The notes under the pieces: generated by a model | The model's input: the letters and a program-made list of their open reading frames with translations, nothing else | Told to the model about the DNA's origin: nothing | The model's database searches: none | Program-made: the position numbers and the translations under genes | Source: Variovorax sp. WS11 | Lineage (GTDB): Bacteria > Pseudomonadota > Gammaproteobacteria > Burkholderiales > Burkholderiaceae_C | Reading direction: 5' to 3' | Length of the DNA stretch: 64,000 bases | Assembly (NCBI RefSeq): GCF_010499245.1 | Contig: NZ_JAAGOW010000002.1 | Coordinates: forward strand, 806,001 to 870,000 | Shown: piece by piece, positions 34,575-44,067 of the stretch | Position numbering within the stretch: position 1 is the first letter of the stretch | How the letters are laid out: every line of letters starts with the position of its first letter

Positions 34575-34952
34575 ATGAAGACCTCGAAGATCATTGCCGC
34601 CGCCGCTCTCTCGCTGCTCGCTGCCGCCGGCGCACAGGCCGAAACCTACGAGGGCGTGCATGCGCCGGTCTCGGCCAACGCCCGCGCCGACGTGCGCGCC
34701 CAGGCCGTGGTCGCGGCACGCAGCGACAACCCTTATGCGGAAGCCGTCTCGTCGCGCGTCGCGCCCATCCTGACTGCCTCAACCGACCGCGGCATCGTGC
34801 GCAACGAGGCTGTCGCCGCGGCGCACAGCGCCAACCCCTATGCCGAAGGCTACGGCCACGGCGTTACCCGGGTGATGGCCGGCACCATCGACCGTGCCAC
34901 GATCCGCGCTCAGGCGCGCGCCACGGCCCGCGGCGATCAGTTGCCGCTGTAA
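34575..34952 (+). CDS. Small secreted repeat protein, function unknown
   Basis: 125 residues. A signal peptide (MKTSKIIAAAALSLLAAAGA, then QA) is followed by an internal repeat: the pattern R-x-E/Q-A-V-x-A-A-(R/H)-S-x-NPYAE-x(4-6)-R-V occurs twice (RSDNPYAE and HSANPYAE), and a third half-copy (RAQARATARGD) ends the protein. It has no cysteines and is rich in alanine and arginine. Proteins of this kind seem common in Comamonadaceae but have no known role. It stands alone, with 167 bp upstream. Confidence 0.6.
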   Translation: MKTSKIIAAAALSLLAAAGAQAETYEGVHAPVSANARADVRAQAVVAARSDNPYAEAVSSRVAPILTASTDRGIVRNEAVAAAHSANPYAEGYGHGVTRVMAGTIDRATIRAQARATARGDQLPL

Positions 34953-35116
34953 GCGCAACCGCCCCGTCTGGTCACCGTGGAGCCTTGGGGCGCCGCGGGA
35001 TCGCACGGCCTGCGCCGCCAGCGCGGCGCCTGCGGTTGTGACCGGTGGCGCCCGGGATCACGGAGCGCCGCCCGTTTCGCGAGGGCGAGACGCCCTGGGC
35101 GATGCTCGTGCTCTGA

Positions 35117-36649
35117 TCACGCCGCACGGATCGACAGCGCATGCCGGAACACATCGCGCGGATCCCAGCGCGCCTTGACGAGCTGCAGGCGCGGATAGCC
35201 CGCCTGGTAGTACAGCGTGTGCCAGGGCACGCCCGAGGTATTGAAGGCCGGGTCCGCGAGGTCGGTGTCGGGATGGTTGATGAAGGCGCCGTCGCAGGCC
35301 TCGTCCGGCACCGGGACGCCGCCGCTGTCGGCGAACAGATCGGCATGGAACGCCCGAACCCACGCCAGGTTGGCTGCCTCTTCGCGCGGATCGAGCCAGC
35401 CCGTGGTGCAGGCCATGTCGAGGATGGCCTCGCGCTGGGCAGAGGCCGTCGCATCGGCCGCGACGGTGTTGACCCACCCGCCGTAGCTCGCGAAGCCCAG
35501 CATGCCGCCCATCACGTCGAGGTCGCTGCGGGTCAGGTGCTCGTAGGCCACGCCGACTTGGCGATCGTTGAGGCGCTTCTTGAGCAGCGCGTCCTTCACC
35601 TTCACGCTCACGCCGCCCGGCGGCATGCCGAACAGGTCGGGAAAGGGATCGAGCGCGAACTCGAGCCAGGACATTCGCGCCAGCTCGCGGCCGCCCGGCG
35701 CGGGCAGCCCTTCGCTCAGCGCGGCCAGGAGCTCGTCCACCTGCCGGCCAGCGTCGGCATCGGCCGTGCTGACGCCGCGGATGATGATCTTGCCGAACTG
35801 CCGGCGATGGACCTCCAGCAGGGTCCAGAGCGATGCGTAGGAAGAATCGGCACTGCTGTTGCGCTCGCACCAGCTGCCGTGGTTGCGCAGCAGCTGCAGG
35901 AAGGACGCCGCGTCGATGTCGCGCCACTCCCACTCGGCCTTGAAGGTGGTGATCGACTCCGGCGCGCGCGGCAGCAGCTTCGCCGGGTCGTCGCCGAAGG
36001 CGCCGGGCGCGCGGAACCAGTAGCAGGTGACGACGCCGAAGTTCCCGGCGCCACCGCCGGTATGCGCCCACCAGAGCTCGCGATGCGGGTCGGAGATTTC
36101 GCGGGTCGCGATCACGGGGATCGCCCGCCCGTCCGGGCCCACCGTGACCACCTCGACGGCATAGAGGTAGTCCACGGCCAGCCCGAGCTGGCGGCAGAGA
36201 AAGCCGAAGGCGCCGCCGGGCACATGGCCGCCCATGCCGATCCCGGGGTACTCGCCGAGGGGCAGCACCACCCCCCAGTTGTCGAAGAGTGCCTTGAAGG
36301 TCTCGCCGACCGTGGCGCCGGCTTCCACGGCAACGGCGCTTCGCTCGACGTCGTGGTAGATGCGCTTCATCGGGGAGACGTCGATGATGACGCGCACCTC
36401 GGGGTCGGAGACGAAGCCCTCGAGGCAATGGCCGCCGCTGGTGACGGCGAGGCGCAGCCCCTCCCTGACTGCGTCTTCGACGGCCGCCATCACCTGCTCG
36501 GTGGAGCTGACGAGGCGGATGTAGTCAGGGCTCGCGGCGAAGCGCTTGTTGAAGCGCTTGTCGATTACTGCAAGGTAGCGTGGATCGTCGGGGGTGATCT
36601 TGAGGGGTTCGAGCTGCGTGGTGCCATCGGTCGTTTGGGGTATCGACAT
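35117..36649 (-). CDS. Berberine-bridge-type FAD oxidoreductase
   Basis: 510 residues. The FAD-binding domain has the histidine usually linked covalently to FAD (H74, TSGGHCLEG). The C-terminal BBE motif (YYQAGYPRLQLVKARWDPRD) is present. The cysteine that gives bicovalent attachment in many relatives is replaced by tyrosine (GEYPGIGMGGHVPGGA), so FAD should be held through histidine only. No Tat or Sec signal is evident. Relatives oxidise sugars, alkaloids or polyketides with oxygen; the substrate cannot be read here. It is divergent from the large autotransporter across 178 bp. Confidence 0.8.
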   Translation of the reverse strand: MSIPQTTDGTTQLEPLKITPDDPRYLAVIDKRFNKRFAASPDYIRLVSSTEQVMAAVEDAVREGLRLAVTSGGHCLEGFVSDPEVRVIIDVSPMKRIYHDVERSAVAVEAGATVGETFKALFDNWGVVLPLGEYPGIGMGGHVPGGAFGFLCRQLGLAVDYLYAVEVVTVGPDGRAIPVIATREISDPHRELWWAHTGGGAGNFGVVTCYWFRAPGAFGDDPAKLLPRAPESITTFKAEWEWRDIDAASFLQLLRNHGSWCERNSSADSSYASLWTLLEVHRRQFGKIIIRGVSTADADAGRQVDELLAALSEGLPAPGGRELARMSWLEFALDPFPDLFGMPPGGVSVKVKDALLKKRLNDRQVGVAYEHLTRSDLDVMGGMLGFASYGGWVNTVAADATASAQREAILDMACTTGWLDPREEAANLAWVRAFHADLFADSGGVPVPDEACDGAFINHPDTDLADPAFNTSGVPWHTLYYQAGYPRLQLVKARWDPRDVFRHALSIRAA

Positions 36650-36827
36650 CGTTTGCTCCGGAGATCAGCATGCCGGGCACCGAACGGCGCCTGAGCAATT
36701 GAAACCTGCGATGAAGCCTCGAGTGCCCAGCGGTCGCCGGGCCAAGGCCGGCACAGCGTACATCATGGGGCGAATGTCCTGTAGCGCGCTCGGCGAGAAG
36801 GAACAACAACGAGGACGGAGTTGGCCA

Positions 36828-39800
36828 ATGCGCTTGATCTTCACGACTGCTTCGTTGCTGGGCTCCCTGTTGTGGGCAGGCGGCGGCGCGAGAGGCGCGA
36901 CGCTCTATTTCGATGCCGCAGGCGGAACCCGGAACTGGGATCAGCTCACGACCACGGCCTGGAGCACACTCCCGGGCGGGCCCTACGCGCTCACATGGAA
37001 CGGGGGCCTGGGCACCGATGCGGTCTTCGAGGGCACCGGCGGCATCGTCAACATCCAGGCGGCGGCGCCCACCGCAGTGAGCTCGCTGTCCTTCGGCACC
37101 AATGGGGCGCAAGCCTACACGGTCGGTGGCGCGGGGCTGAATCTGGCGGCCGCGGCCGCGGTCACCACCAACACCAACGCGACGATCGCTTCGGTCATCT
37201 CGGGGGCTGGCAGCTCGTTCGCCAAGCGGGGCGCGGGAACACTCACCCTGACCGGTGCCAACACCTACGCGGGCGCCACCGCGGTGGAGGCCGGCACGCT
37301 GTCGGTCGGCAACGGCGGCACCGCCGGTTCCATTGCGGGCGGTTCCGCCGTGAGCGTCGCTGCCGGCGCAACCATGGCCTGGAACAACAACAACTTCACC
37401 GGCGGCAGGACCATTGCCAATCCGATCAGCGGCGCAGGCACCGTGCTCCTGCAGGGCCAGAACGCCACCACCGCCTTGCAGACCTCCGTCTATACGATGT
37501 CGGGCAACAACGCGGGCTTCACCGGCACCTGGCAGTTGAACCGCGCCATCATGTGGAACAACACCAGCCAGTCACAACTGGGCGCGGCCTCCACCGTGGA
37601 GATCCAGGACCGGGGCACGCTCGCCTTCAACGGCGGCACCTATGCGAACAACATCGTGGTGCAGCCGAACGCCGGCTGGCATCACAACGTCGGCGGCGAT
37701 GTCGTGCTGGGCGCGATACGCCTGGAGGGCACCAACGTGCTCAACGGCAACATCGCGCTCAACAACACCAACCACATCGTCCTCGGCGACAACACGGGCG
37801 CCAATTCGACGGTGGGCGGGTACGGCAGCGGCGACCACACCCTCAACGGCGTGCTGTCGGGCGCGGGCGATTTCTCGATGAGCCGCTACACCGGATGGAA
37901 TGGCGGCAGCCTCGCGGTCGTCAACATCCGACTGGCCGGCTCGAGCAGCAACACCTACACCGGCACCACCGTGGTCGACGGGCAGGGCGCGCTGGCCAGC
38001 CTGTGGCTGCAGAAGACCGGCGGAGCGGTGGCGATCGCGGGCGGGAACACGGTGCAATTCGGCAACGGCACGGGTGGCCAGGCCAACCTGCGCATGGGAG
38101 CCAACGAGCAGTTCGGGACCGCCAACGGCGGGGTGCTGATGAACTGGGTCACCGCCGCCGGCAACTGGGGCCGCTTCGACCTCAAGGGCACGACCCAGAC
38201 GCTTGCAGGCCTGAGCAGCACCCCGGCCAACGCCTCCATGGTCATTCAGAACCAGGGCACCGACGCGGTCGATCCCGGGGCGAATGCCACCTTGACCCTC
38301 AACGGTTCCGGCACGTATGCGGCCTATGGCTATATGCGAGACCAGGACAACGGCGGCACCACGCGCAAGCTGAACATCGTCAAGAGCGGCACCGGCTATC
38401 AGGCCATCGGCAACCAGGCTCCCGCTTCGATCAGCTACAGCGGCACGACGGTCGTCAATGGCGGGACGCTGGCGCACGACACGACCTTGTCGTCCGCCAA
38501 TGCCTGGAACTCGGCCGTCACGGTGAACCCGGGCGCCACCTTCGCCACCACCGGGACCCAGCCCAACCAGGGTGCCGCGGGCGGCACGATCACCTTGAAC
38601 AACGGCGGCACGCTCACCCATGCCACCACAGCGGCGAATGCCTGGAAAGTCTGGTCGGGCGTACTGACCGTCAACGGCGCCGGCAACACGATCAACGTCG
38701 ACAACACCAACACCGCCAGCAACAACCTGTACTTCGACGCCGGCATCGCCGGGTCGGGCGAGCTGACGGTCAGGACCACGGGCGGCGGAAACAATGGCAT
38801 CGTGTTCCGCACGCAGCCGGGCGCCTACACCGGCAGGCTCACGCTCGACGGCGGAACGACCTTCATCAACGGCTCGGCCGGGCGCACGCTGCAGAACGCC
38901 GCCGTCAACCTGCAGAACGGCGCCACGCTCACTTCCAACGGCAACTGGGCCGGGAGCGCGCAGAACAACGCCTACTTCGGCGCCATCGACGGCGCCGCGG
39001 GAACCACGCTGGCACCGCAGTCGATCTTCCACATCGGCATGAACGGCGCCGACGGCAAGTTCTCGGGCGACACCGCCGGAGCCGGGAACATCAACAAGCT
39101 CGGCGCCGGGACCCAGGTGCTCAATGGCGCGTCTTCCAACACGAACGGGTGGCTGATGGCCTCCAGGGGCACGCTGGAACTGGCTTCCGGGTTCACACGA
39201 ACCAGCAGCAACATCCTGTACGTGGGCGCCTTCGACCAGGCGACCTTCAACGACGGCGGCGCGCCGGGCGCCGGCATCATGCGCTTCACCGGCGGCTCCT
39301 TCACGACAACGGCCAGCGGCAACATTCCTATCCACATCGGGCGCAGTGCGGGCAATGCCGGGGTCCTGCAGATGGACGCAGGCGCCATCACCGCCACGGG
39401 GACCGGCAACGTGGCGGTCGTCGGCGACAACTCGGCAGGCACGCTCAACCAGACTGGCGGCAGCATCAATCTCGGAACGGCCGCCCTCGTCGTGTCCAAC
39501 CAAGCCGGCGGCGCCGGATCGTCCGCCAACTTCAGCGGCGGCACTTTCACCACAAGTGGCATTTGGTACAACAGCGTGCGCAGCGCCGCCGCCACAACGA
39601 TCAGCGGCAACGCCGATGTGTCCGCGGGGTCCTTCAGCTTCGGCCACCCGGGCGGCACGGCCGCTACCGGCACCCTCAACCTCAGCGGTGGCACGCTGAG
39701 CTCGACCAACGGCATGATCTACGGCCTCGGAACGCATTCCGCGAACCTGAACGGCGGCACCCTGCGCGCCGGCTCCAATGCCTTCGCCTGGGCCCACAAC

Positions 39801-42686
39801 GCCAACGTGACGGCCACCATCGGCCCCGCCAACATCGGCTTCGACAGCCAGGCCTTCAACGCGAGCACGGCGCAGGTGCTGGGCGGCGTCGGCGGCATCA
39901 CCAAGACCGGCTCCGGGACATGGACGCTGACCGGGACGAACGCCTACACCGGCCCGACCACCGTGAACGCCGGATCGCTTCGGGCCGGCGCTGCCGCGGG
40001 TGGGCAGGCCTTCGGCAACCTGTCTGCCGTGAGCCTGGCCGATGCGGCCGGTGCCAGCGTCGACCTCAACAACTTCAGCCAGCGCATCGGCTCGCTGGCC
40101 GGCGGCGGCGCGGCCGGGGGCAACGTGACGCTCGGCTCCGCCACTCTCACCACGGGCGGCGACAACACCAGCACGAGCTTCGGTGGCGCCATCAGCGGCA
40201 CCGGCGGCCTGGTCAAGACCGGCGGCGGCACGCAGACCCTCACGGGCAACAGCAGCTACACCGGTGCGACCGCGGTCGATGCGGGCCGCCTGCGTGTGAA
40301 TGGCTCGCTGGGCAACACGGCAGTCGCCGTCGCCGGCGGCGCGACACTCGAAGGCACCGGGCGCATCGCCGGCGCCGTCACGATCAACGCGGGCGGCACG
40401 CTCGGCCCCGGCAACTCGCCGGGCGCGATCACGCTCGGCTCGCTGACGCTGAACGTGGGCTCGCTCCTCGCCTACGAGTACGGCGCGCCCAACGTGGTCG
40501 GTGGTCCCGTGAACGACCTCACCCACGTCACCGGCAACCTCACGCTCGGCGGGACCTTGAACGTCACGGATGGCGGCGCCTTTGCCGCAATGCCGGGCAG
40601 CTACCGGGTGTTCAACTACGGCGGCACGCTCATTGGCAATGCCGCCAGCCTGGCGCTGGGCAGCACACCGGGCTACGGCCCGGGCGATTTGGCCGTGCAG
40701 ACGGTCATCCCGCAGCAAGTCAACCTGATCGCTTCGCAGCCCGGCCTGCCCGTGACTTTCTGGGACGGCACCCAGCTTGCGAACAACGGCGCGATCGACG
40801 GCGGCACCTCGACCTGGAACAACGCCAGGAGCAACTGGACCAACACCACGGGCTCCATCAACCAGCGATGGATCCCGGGCATGGCGATCTTCACCGGCGC
40901 AGCGGGCACGGTCACGCTGGACGAGCACGTCGACGTGAAGGCAATGCAGTTCTCCAGCGACGGCTACGTGGTCACCGGCGGCGGCAAAACGATCGGCCTG
41001 CTGGGCATGCCCAGCGGCGCGCCTTCGCTGGTGCGCGTCGACCCGGGCGTGACCGCCACGATCGCCGCGCCGCTGGTCGGCACGGGCGGCCTGCAGAAGG
41101 CCGACATCGGAACCCTGGTCCTCTCGGGCGCCAACACCTACACGGGGGCGACCCAGGTGACGAGCGGCACGCTTCGCGCCGGCGCGGCCAGCGCCCTGAG
41201 TGCGGCGTCCGCTCACCGCGTGGATTCAGGCGCGACGCTCGATCTGGCCGGCTTCAGCCAGACGGTGTCCTCGCTGGCCAACAGCGGCACGGTCTCGCTG
41301 CTGGGCACGGTGCCCGGCACGACGCTGACCGTCACCGGCGCCTATGCGGGCAACAACGGCACGCTGCGCCTGGGCACCACGCTCGATGCCAGCGGCCCTT
41401 CCGACCGCCTGGTGCTCGATGGCGCGGCGGCCAGCGCAGGCGGCCGGACGATCGTGCAGATCGCCAACCTCGGCGGGCTCGGCGCCCGGACCACCGGCAA
41501 CGGCATCGAAGTCATCAGCGCACGCAATGGCGCCACCACCACGGCCCAGAGCAGCAAGGACGCCTTCTCGCTGGCCGGCGCACACGTGGATGCCGGCGCC
41601 TTCGAATACCGCCTGTACGCAGCCGATGCGGCCGGTGCCGGCGAGAACTGGTACCTGCGATCCGAAGTGCCGGACCCCTCGAACCCCTTCGGGCCCTTCA
41701 ACCCAGGAGCGCCGGACATCCTCACCTATCGCGCCGAGGTTTCGCTTTTCGCTGCCGTGCCGGGGCTGATGCGTCAGGTGGACACCGCCATGCTGGGCAA
41801 CCGCCACCAGCGCCTGGGCGACGACGAGCCCGCGGGCGCGGGCATGCACGACAGCCGCCGCGACCGCCGCGCCTGGGGCCGCGTCATCGCCATCGACCCG
41901 GATCTGCGCCAGTCCGGCGCGGCGCGTCCTGCGACCGGGGGGCGCCTCACCGGCGTCCAGGCCGGAATCGACCTGTACGCCGATGCCGCCTGGCATGCCG
42001 GCGTCTACGTCGGCCAGCTCGACGGCGACGCCAGGACCAGCGGCTTTGCAGGGGGCCGATGGGGACCGGTCGGCAGCACCGACCTGCGCAGCCGCTACCT
42101 CGGCGCGTATGGCACCTGGATGGGCGAATCAGGGCTCTACGTCGATGTCGTGCTGCAGGGCGGACGCCACCGCTACACGGCTCAGCCCCTGTCGAACCTC
42201 TCGGCACCCGGCAAGGGGTCCAGTGTCCTGGCTTCGCTCGAGGCGGGGAAGTCCTTTGCGATCGGCGACGGCGGCTGGAAGATCGAGCCGCAGGTCCAGC
42301 TCATCCGTCAACACCTGAGCGTGGACGACGCCACAATCTCCGCCGCCCTCGTGCAGCAGGACCTCCATGACGGCTGGATTGCGCGTGCCGGCGTGCGCAT
42401 CAAGGGCGAGCTGCGGACAGCCATCGGGACGCTCCAGCCTTACGGGCGCTTCAACGTCTACCGGGCAACGGGCGGCAAGGACATCACGCGCTTCATCGGC
42501 CCGGCAGCGGCCACCGACATCGCGACCCGCACCGGCTACACCTCGACCGAACTGGCGGGCGGCTTCACCCTTGCGCTGAGCCCGACGACAGGCGTGTACG
42601 GCGAGGTCGGCAAGCTGTTCGGGTCGGGCTCGTACAAGGTCAAGAGCGGCGTGCAGGGCTCCGCGGGGGTGAGGGTGCGGTGGTGA
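36828..42686 (+). CDS. Giant type V autotransporter with PATR beta-strand repeats
   Basis: 1952 residues from the ATG at 36828 (GGAG 8 bp upstream). A signal peptide (MRLIFTTASLLGSLLWAGGG) precedes a Gly/Asn/Thr-rich passenger that should fold as a beta-helix. Four autotransporter-associated repeats are clear, at about residues 137 (GAGTLTLTGANTYAGATAV), 1025 (GSGTWTLTGTNAYTGPTTV), 1130 (GGGTQTLTGNSSYTGATAV) and 1423 (IGTLVLSGANTYTGATQVTS). The final 265 residues form an outer-membrane barrel (WGRVIAIDPDLRQSG ... GVRVRW), ending in tryptophan. It is probably a surface adhesin. No protease triad or RGD motif was noticed. It converges on the Roadblock cassette with a 1-bp gap. Confidence 0.88.
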   Translation: MRLIFTTASLLGSLLWAGGGARGATLYFDAAGGTRNWDQLTTTAWSTLPGGPYALTWNGGLGTDAVFEGTGGIVNIQAAAPTAVSSLSFGTNGAQAYTVGGAGLNLAAAAAVTTNTNATIASVISGAGSSFAKRGAGTLTLTGANTYAGATAVEAGTLSVGNGGTAGSIAGGSAVSVAAGATMAWNNNNFTGGRTIANPISGAGTVLLQGQNATTALQTSVYTMSGNNAGFTGTWQLNRAIMWNNTSQSQLGAASTVEIQDRGTLAFNGGTYANNIVVQPNAGWHHNVGGDVVLGAIRLEGTNVLNGNIALNNTNHIVLGDNTGANSTVGGYGSGDHTLNGVLSGAGDFSMSRYTGWNGGSLAVVNIRLAGSSSNTYTGTTVVDGQGALASLWLQKTGGAVAIAGGNTVQFGNGTGGQANLRMGANEQFGTANGGVLMNWVTAAGNWGRFDLKGTTQTLAGLSSTPANASMVIQNQGTDAVDPGANATLTLNGSGTYAAYGYMRDQDNGGTTRKLNIVKSGTGYQAIGNQAPASISYSGTTVVNGGTLAHDTTLSSANAWNSAVTVNPGATFATTGTQPNQGAAGGTITLNNGGTLTHATTAANAWKVWSGVLTVNGAGNTINVDNTNTASNNLYFDAGIAGSGELTVRTTGGGNNGIVFRTQPGAYTGRLTLDGGTTFINGSAGRTLQNAAVNLQNGATLTSNGNWAGSAQNNAYFGAIDGAAGTTLAPQSIFHIGMNGADGKFSGDTAGAGNINKLGAGTQVLNGASSNTNGWLMASRGTLELASGFTRTSSNILYVGAFDQATFNDGGAPGAGIMRFTGGSFTTTASGNIPIHIGRSAGNAGVLQMDAGAITATGTGNVAVVGDNSAGTLNQTGGSINLGTAALVVSNQAGGAGSSANFSGGTFTTSGIWYNSVRSAAATTISGNADVSAGSFSFGHPGGTAATGTLNLSGGTLSSTNGMIYGLGTHSANLNGGTLRAGSNAFAWAHNANVTATIGPANIGFDSQAFNASTAQVLGGVGGITKTGSGTWTLTGTNAYTGPTTVNAGSLRAGAAAGGQAFGNLSAVSLADAAGASVDLNNFSQRIGSLAGGGAAGGNVTLGSATLTTGGDNTSTSFGGAISGTGGLVKTGGGTQTLTGNSSYTGATAVDAGRLRVNGSLGNTAVAVAGGATLEGTGRIAGAVTINAGGTLGPGNSPGAITLGSLTLNVGSLLAYEYGAPNVVGGPVNDLTHVTGNLTLGGTLNVTDGGAFAAMPGSYRVFNYGGTLIGNAASLALGSTPGYGPGDLAVQTVIPQQVNLIASQPGLPVTFWDGTQLANNGAIDGGTSTWNNARSNWTNTTGSINQRWIPGMAIFTGAAGTVTLDEHVDVKAMQFSSDGYVVTGGGKTIGLLGMPSGAPSLVRVDPGVTATIAAPLVGTGGLQKADIGTLVLSGANTYTGATQVTSGTLRAGAASALSAASAHRVDSGATLDLAGFSQTVSSLANSGTVSLLGTVPGTTLTVTGAYAGNNGTLRLGTTLDASGPSDRLVLDGAAASAGGRTIVQIANLGGLGARTTGNGIEVISARNGATTTAQSSKDAFSLAGAHVDAGAFEYRLYAADAAGAGENWYLRSEVPDPSNPFGPFNPGAPDILTYRAEVSLFAAVPGLMRQVDTAMLGNRHQRLGDDEPAGAGMHDSRRDRRAWGRVIAIDPDLRQSGAARPATGGRLTGVQAGIDLYADAAWHAGVYVGQLDGDARTSGFAGGRWGPVGSTDLRSRYLGAYGTWMGESGLYVDVVLQGGRHRYTAQPLSNLSAPGKGSSVLASLEAGKSFAIGDGGWKIEPQVQLIRQHLSVDDATISAALVQQDLHDGWIARAGVRIKGELRTAIGTLQPYGRFNVYRATGGKDITRFIGPAAATDIATRTGYTSTELAGGFTLALSPTTGVYGEVGKLFGSGSYKVKSGVQGSAGVRVRW

Positions 42687-42687
42687 G

Positions 42688-43047
42688 CTACAGCTTCACC
42701 GCAGCCTCGACATCCTGCACCTTGCGCCGCGCCAGCGCGAGATTGGCGCGGGCCTTGTCCAGCACGACGTAGAAGAACAGGCCGGAGCTCGCCACCGACG
42801 GGCGGATGATGTGGTACTGCTTACCCAGCGTGATGAGGATGTCGTCGATGCTGTCGTTGAGCTTGAGCGAACTCATCGTGCGCAGCTTGGCGCGCACGAC
42901 CTCGGTGTTGCCGGCGGCCGCCAGTTCCATGTCGACGCCGGAGCCCGCCTGGCCGAGGATCATGCCGGAGCCGCTGTCGACGAGGGCGCAGCACATGGCG
43001 CCGTCGATGCCCATGATGTTGGAGAGAGAGTCGTTGATGGACGCCAT
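42688..43047 (-). CDS. Roadblock/LC7-domain protein A
   Basis: 119 residues from the ATG at 43047, a single Roadblock/LC7 fold: GIDGAMCCALVDSGSGMILG, then a helix, then the strand pair SSGLFFYVVLDKARANLALA. Such proteins dimerise and bind or activate small Ras-like GTPases (as MglB does for MglA). It is the last gene of a four-gene cassette with a GTPase. Start choice is fixed by the conserved opening MASINDSLSNIMG; the longer frame upstream is a shadow. Confidence 0.8.
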   Translation of the reverse strand: MASINDSLSNIMGIDGAMCCALVDSGSGMILGQAGSGVDMELAAAGNTEVVRAKLRTMSSLKLNDSIDDILITLGKQYHIIRPSVASSGLFFYVVLDKARANLALARRKVQDVEAAVKL

Positions 43048-43124
43048 AGGAGCTTGCTTTCTTTCAGGTTGAGGAAATCGAGGAAATCGAGGACAGGGAG
43101 GATGCGGGGAATACGCCCCGCGGC

Positions 43125-43538
43125 TCAGCTGGACGCCAGCGCCTTGCCGATCTCGTCGGCAGACCACAGCGCCTTGGCCAGCACGCTCCCGGGCGACATC
43201 GCCAGGCACAGGACCAGGTCGCCCTCGGGGCCCAGGGGCTTGATGAGCAGGGTGCCGGTGCGGGATTCGATGAAGAGCCGGTCGCATGCGCTGTGGCCAA
43301 CCTCGCGCCCGGCAGCGCCGGCCACGGCCAGCAGCGAGCTGGCCATGGCCGCCAGCTGGTCCGGCCGGAGGCCGGGCTTGACGCTCAGCGACGCGACCTG
43401 GATGCCATCGACCGTCGCAATCACCGCGGCGCTCAGGTCGACGGTGTCTTCCGTGCACCGGCGCAGGATCACGGTGTAGTGCAGGGCTCTGGCCTGGTGC
43501 GCGGCCAGCGCCTGCGTTCGGCTTTTCAGGGCGGGCAT
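43125..43538 (-). CDS. Roadblock/LC7-domain protein B
   Basis: 137 residues. The core matches the Roadblock fold: SAAVIATVDGIQVASLSVKP, then DQLAAMASSLLAVAGAAGRE, then TGTLLIKPLGPEGDLVLCLA. It is diverged from protein A, so the pair could form a heterodimer or serve two steps. It lies 10 bp after the GTPase gene. The role, as GTPase-activating or scaffold subunit, is inferred from the family. Confidence 0.78.
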   Translation of the reverse strand: MPALKSRTQALAAHQARALHYTVILRRCTEDTVDLSAAVIATVDGIQVASLSVKPGLRPDQLAAMASSLLAVAGAAGREVGHSACDRLFIESRTGTLLIKPLGPEGDLVLCLAMSPGSVLAKALWSADEIGKALASS

Positions 43539-43548
43539 GGGGGGTACC

Positions 43549-44067
43549 TCAGTCAGGCAGGACTGCGACCAGCAGTTCCAGGGCGTTGAACATCTGGTCC
43601 GGTTCGCGGACGTCGACGGCCAGCACCGGTATGGCCATCCCGGCGTGGTCCGCCAGTTGGCGCGAAAAGCTCGTCAGCGTCGCCGGCGGCGCCGGCCGCG
43701 CCGACAGCACGACGGTGGCAGCGCCGGGCGCGAGGCGCTGGAACTGCGCGACGAGTCCGGCTGCATAAGGCAAGGCGTCGGGCTGATTGATGTCCACCAG
43801 CACCATGGTCCCGACGGCGGCGCTCAGCAGCCACTGGCGGAGAAAGCCGAAGCGCTCCTGCCCCGGGCTGCCGTAGACGTGGAGCTCCTCGTGGTTGGAC
43901 AGGCAGACGATCCCGAACTCGGCCCCCACGGTGGTGGTCTCCTTGTGGTGGGCTCCGACGTCCAGGTTGGGCACATCGCAGTCGACGACGGTGTCGCCGC
44001 ACAAGGCGCGGATGGCCGTGGTCTTGCCGATCCCCATGGGACCGAACAGAACGACACGAGGCGTCAT
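43549..44067 (-). CDS. MglA-like small Ras-family GTPase
   Basis: 172 residues. The P-loop is FGPMGIGKTTAIRAL (about residues 8-22), a threonine-rich switch I reads HHKETTTVGAEFG, and switch II (G3) is GSPGQERFGFLRQWLL. The usual base-specificity motif (N/T)KxD is not seen; SARPAPPAT stands in that region, so nucleotide choice may be unusual. The first gene of the cassette overlaps its start (ATGA). MglA-type GTPases act as switches for polarity or motility; this one may control an envelope or motility process, unknown here. Confidence 0.82.
   Translation of the reverse strand: MTPRVVLFGPMGIGKTTAIRALCGDTVVDCDVPNLDVGAHHKETTTVGAEFGIVCLSNHEELHVYGSPGQERFGFLRQWLLSAAVGTMVLVDINQPDALPYAAGLVAQFQRLAPGAATVVLSARPAPPATLTSFSRQLADHAGMAIPVLAVDVREPDQMFNALELLVAVLPD

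Noticed and set aside
37572..41216. 1214-codon open frame antisense to the autotransporter
   Set aside because: Repetitive shadow of the Gly/Asn/Thr passenger; no start context and no recognisable domain.
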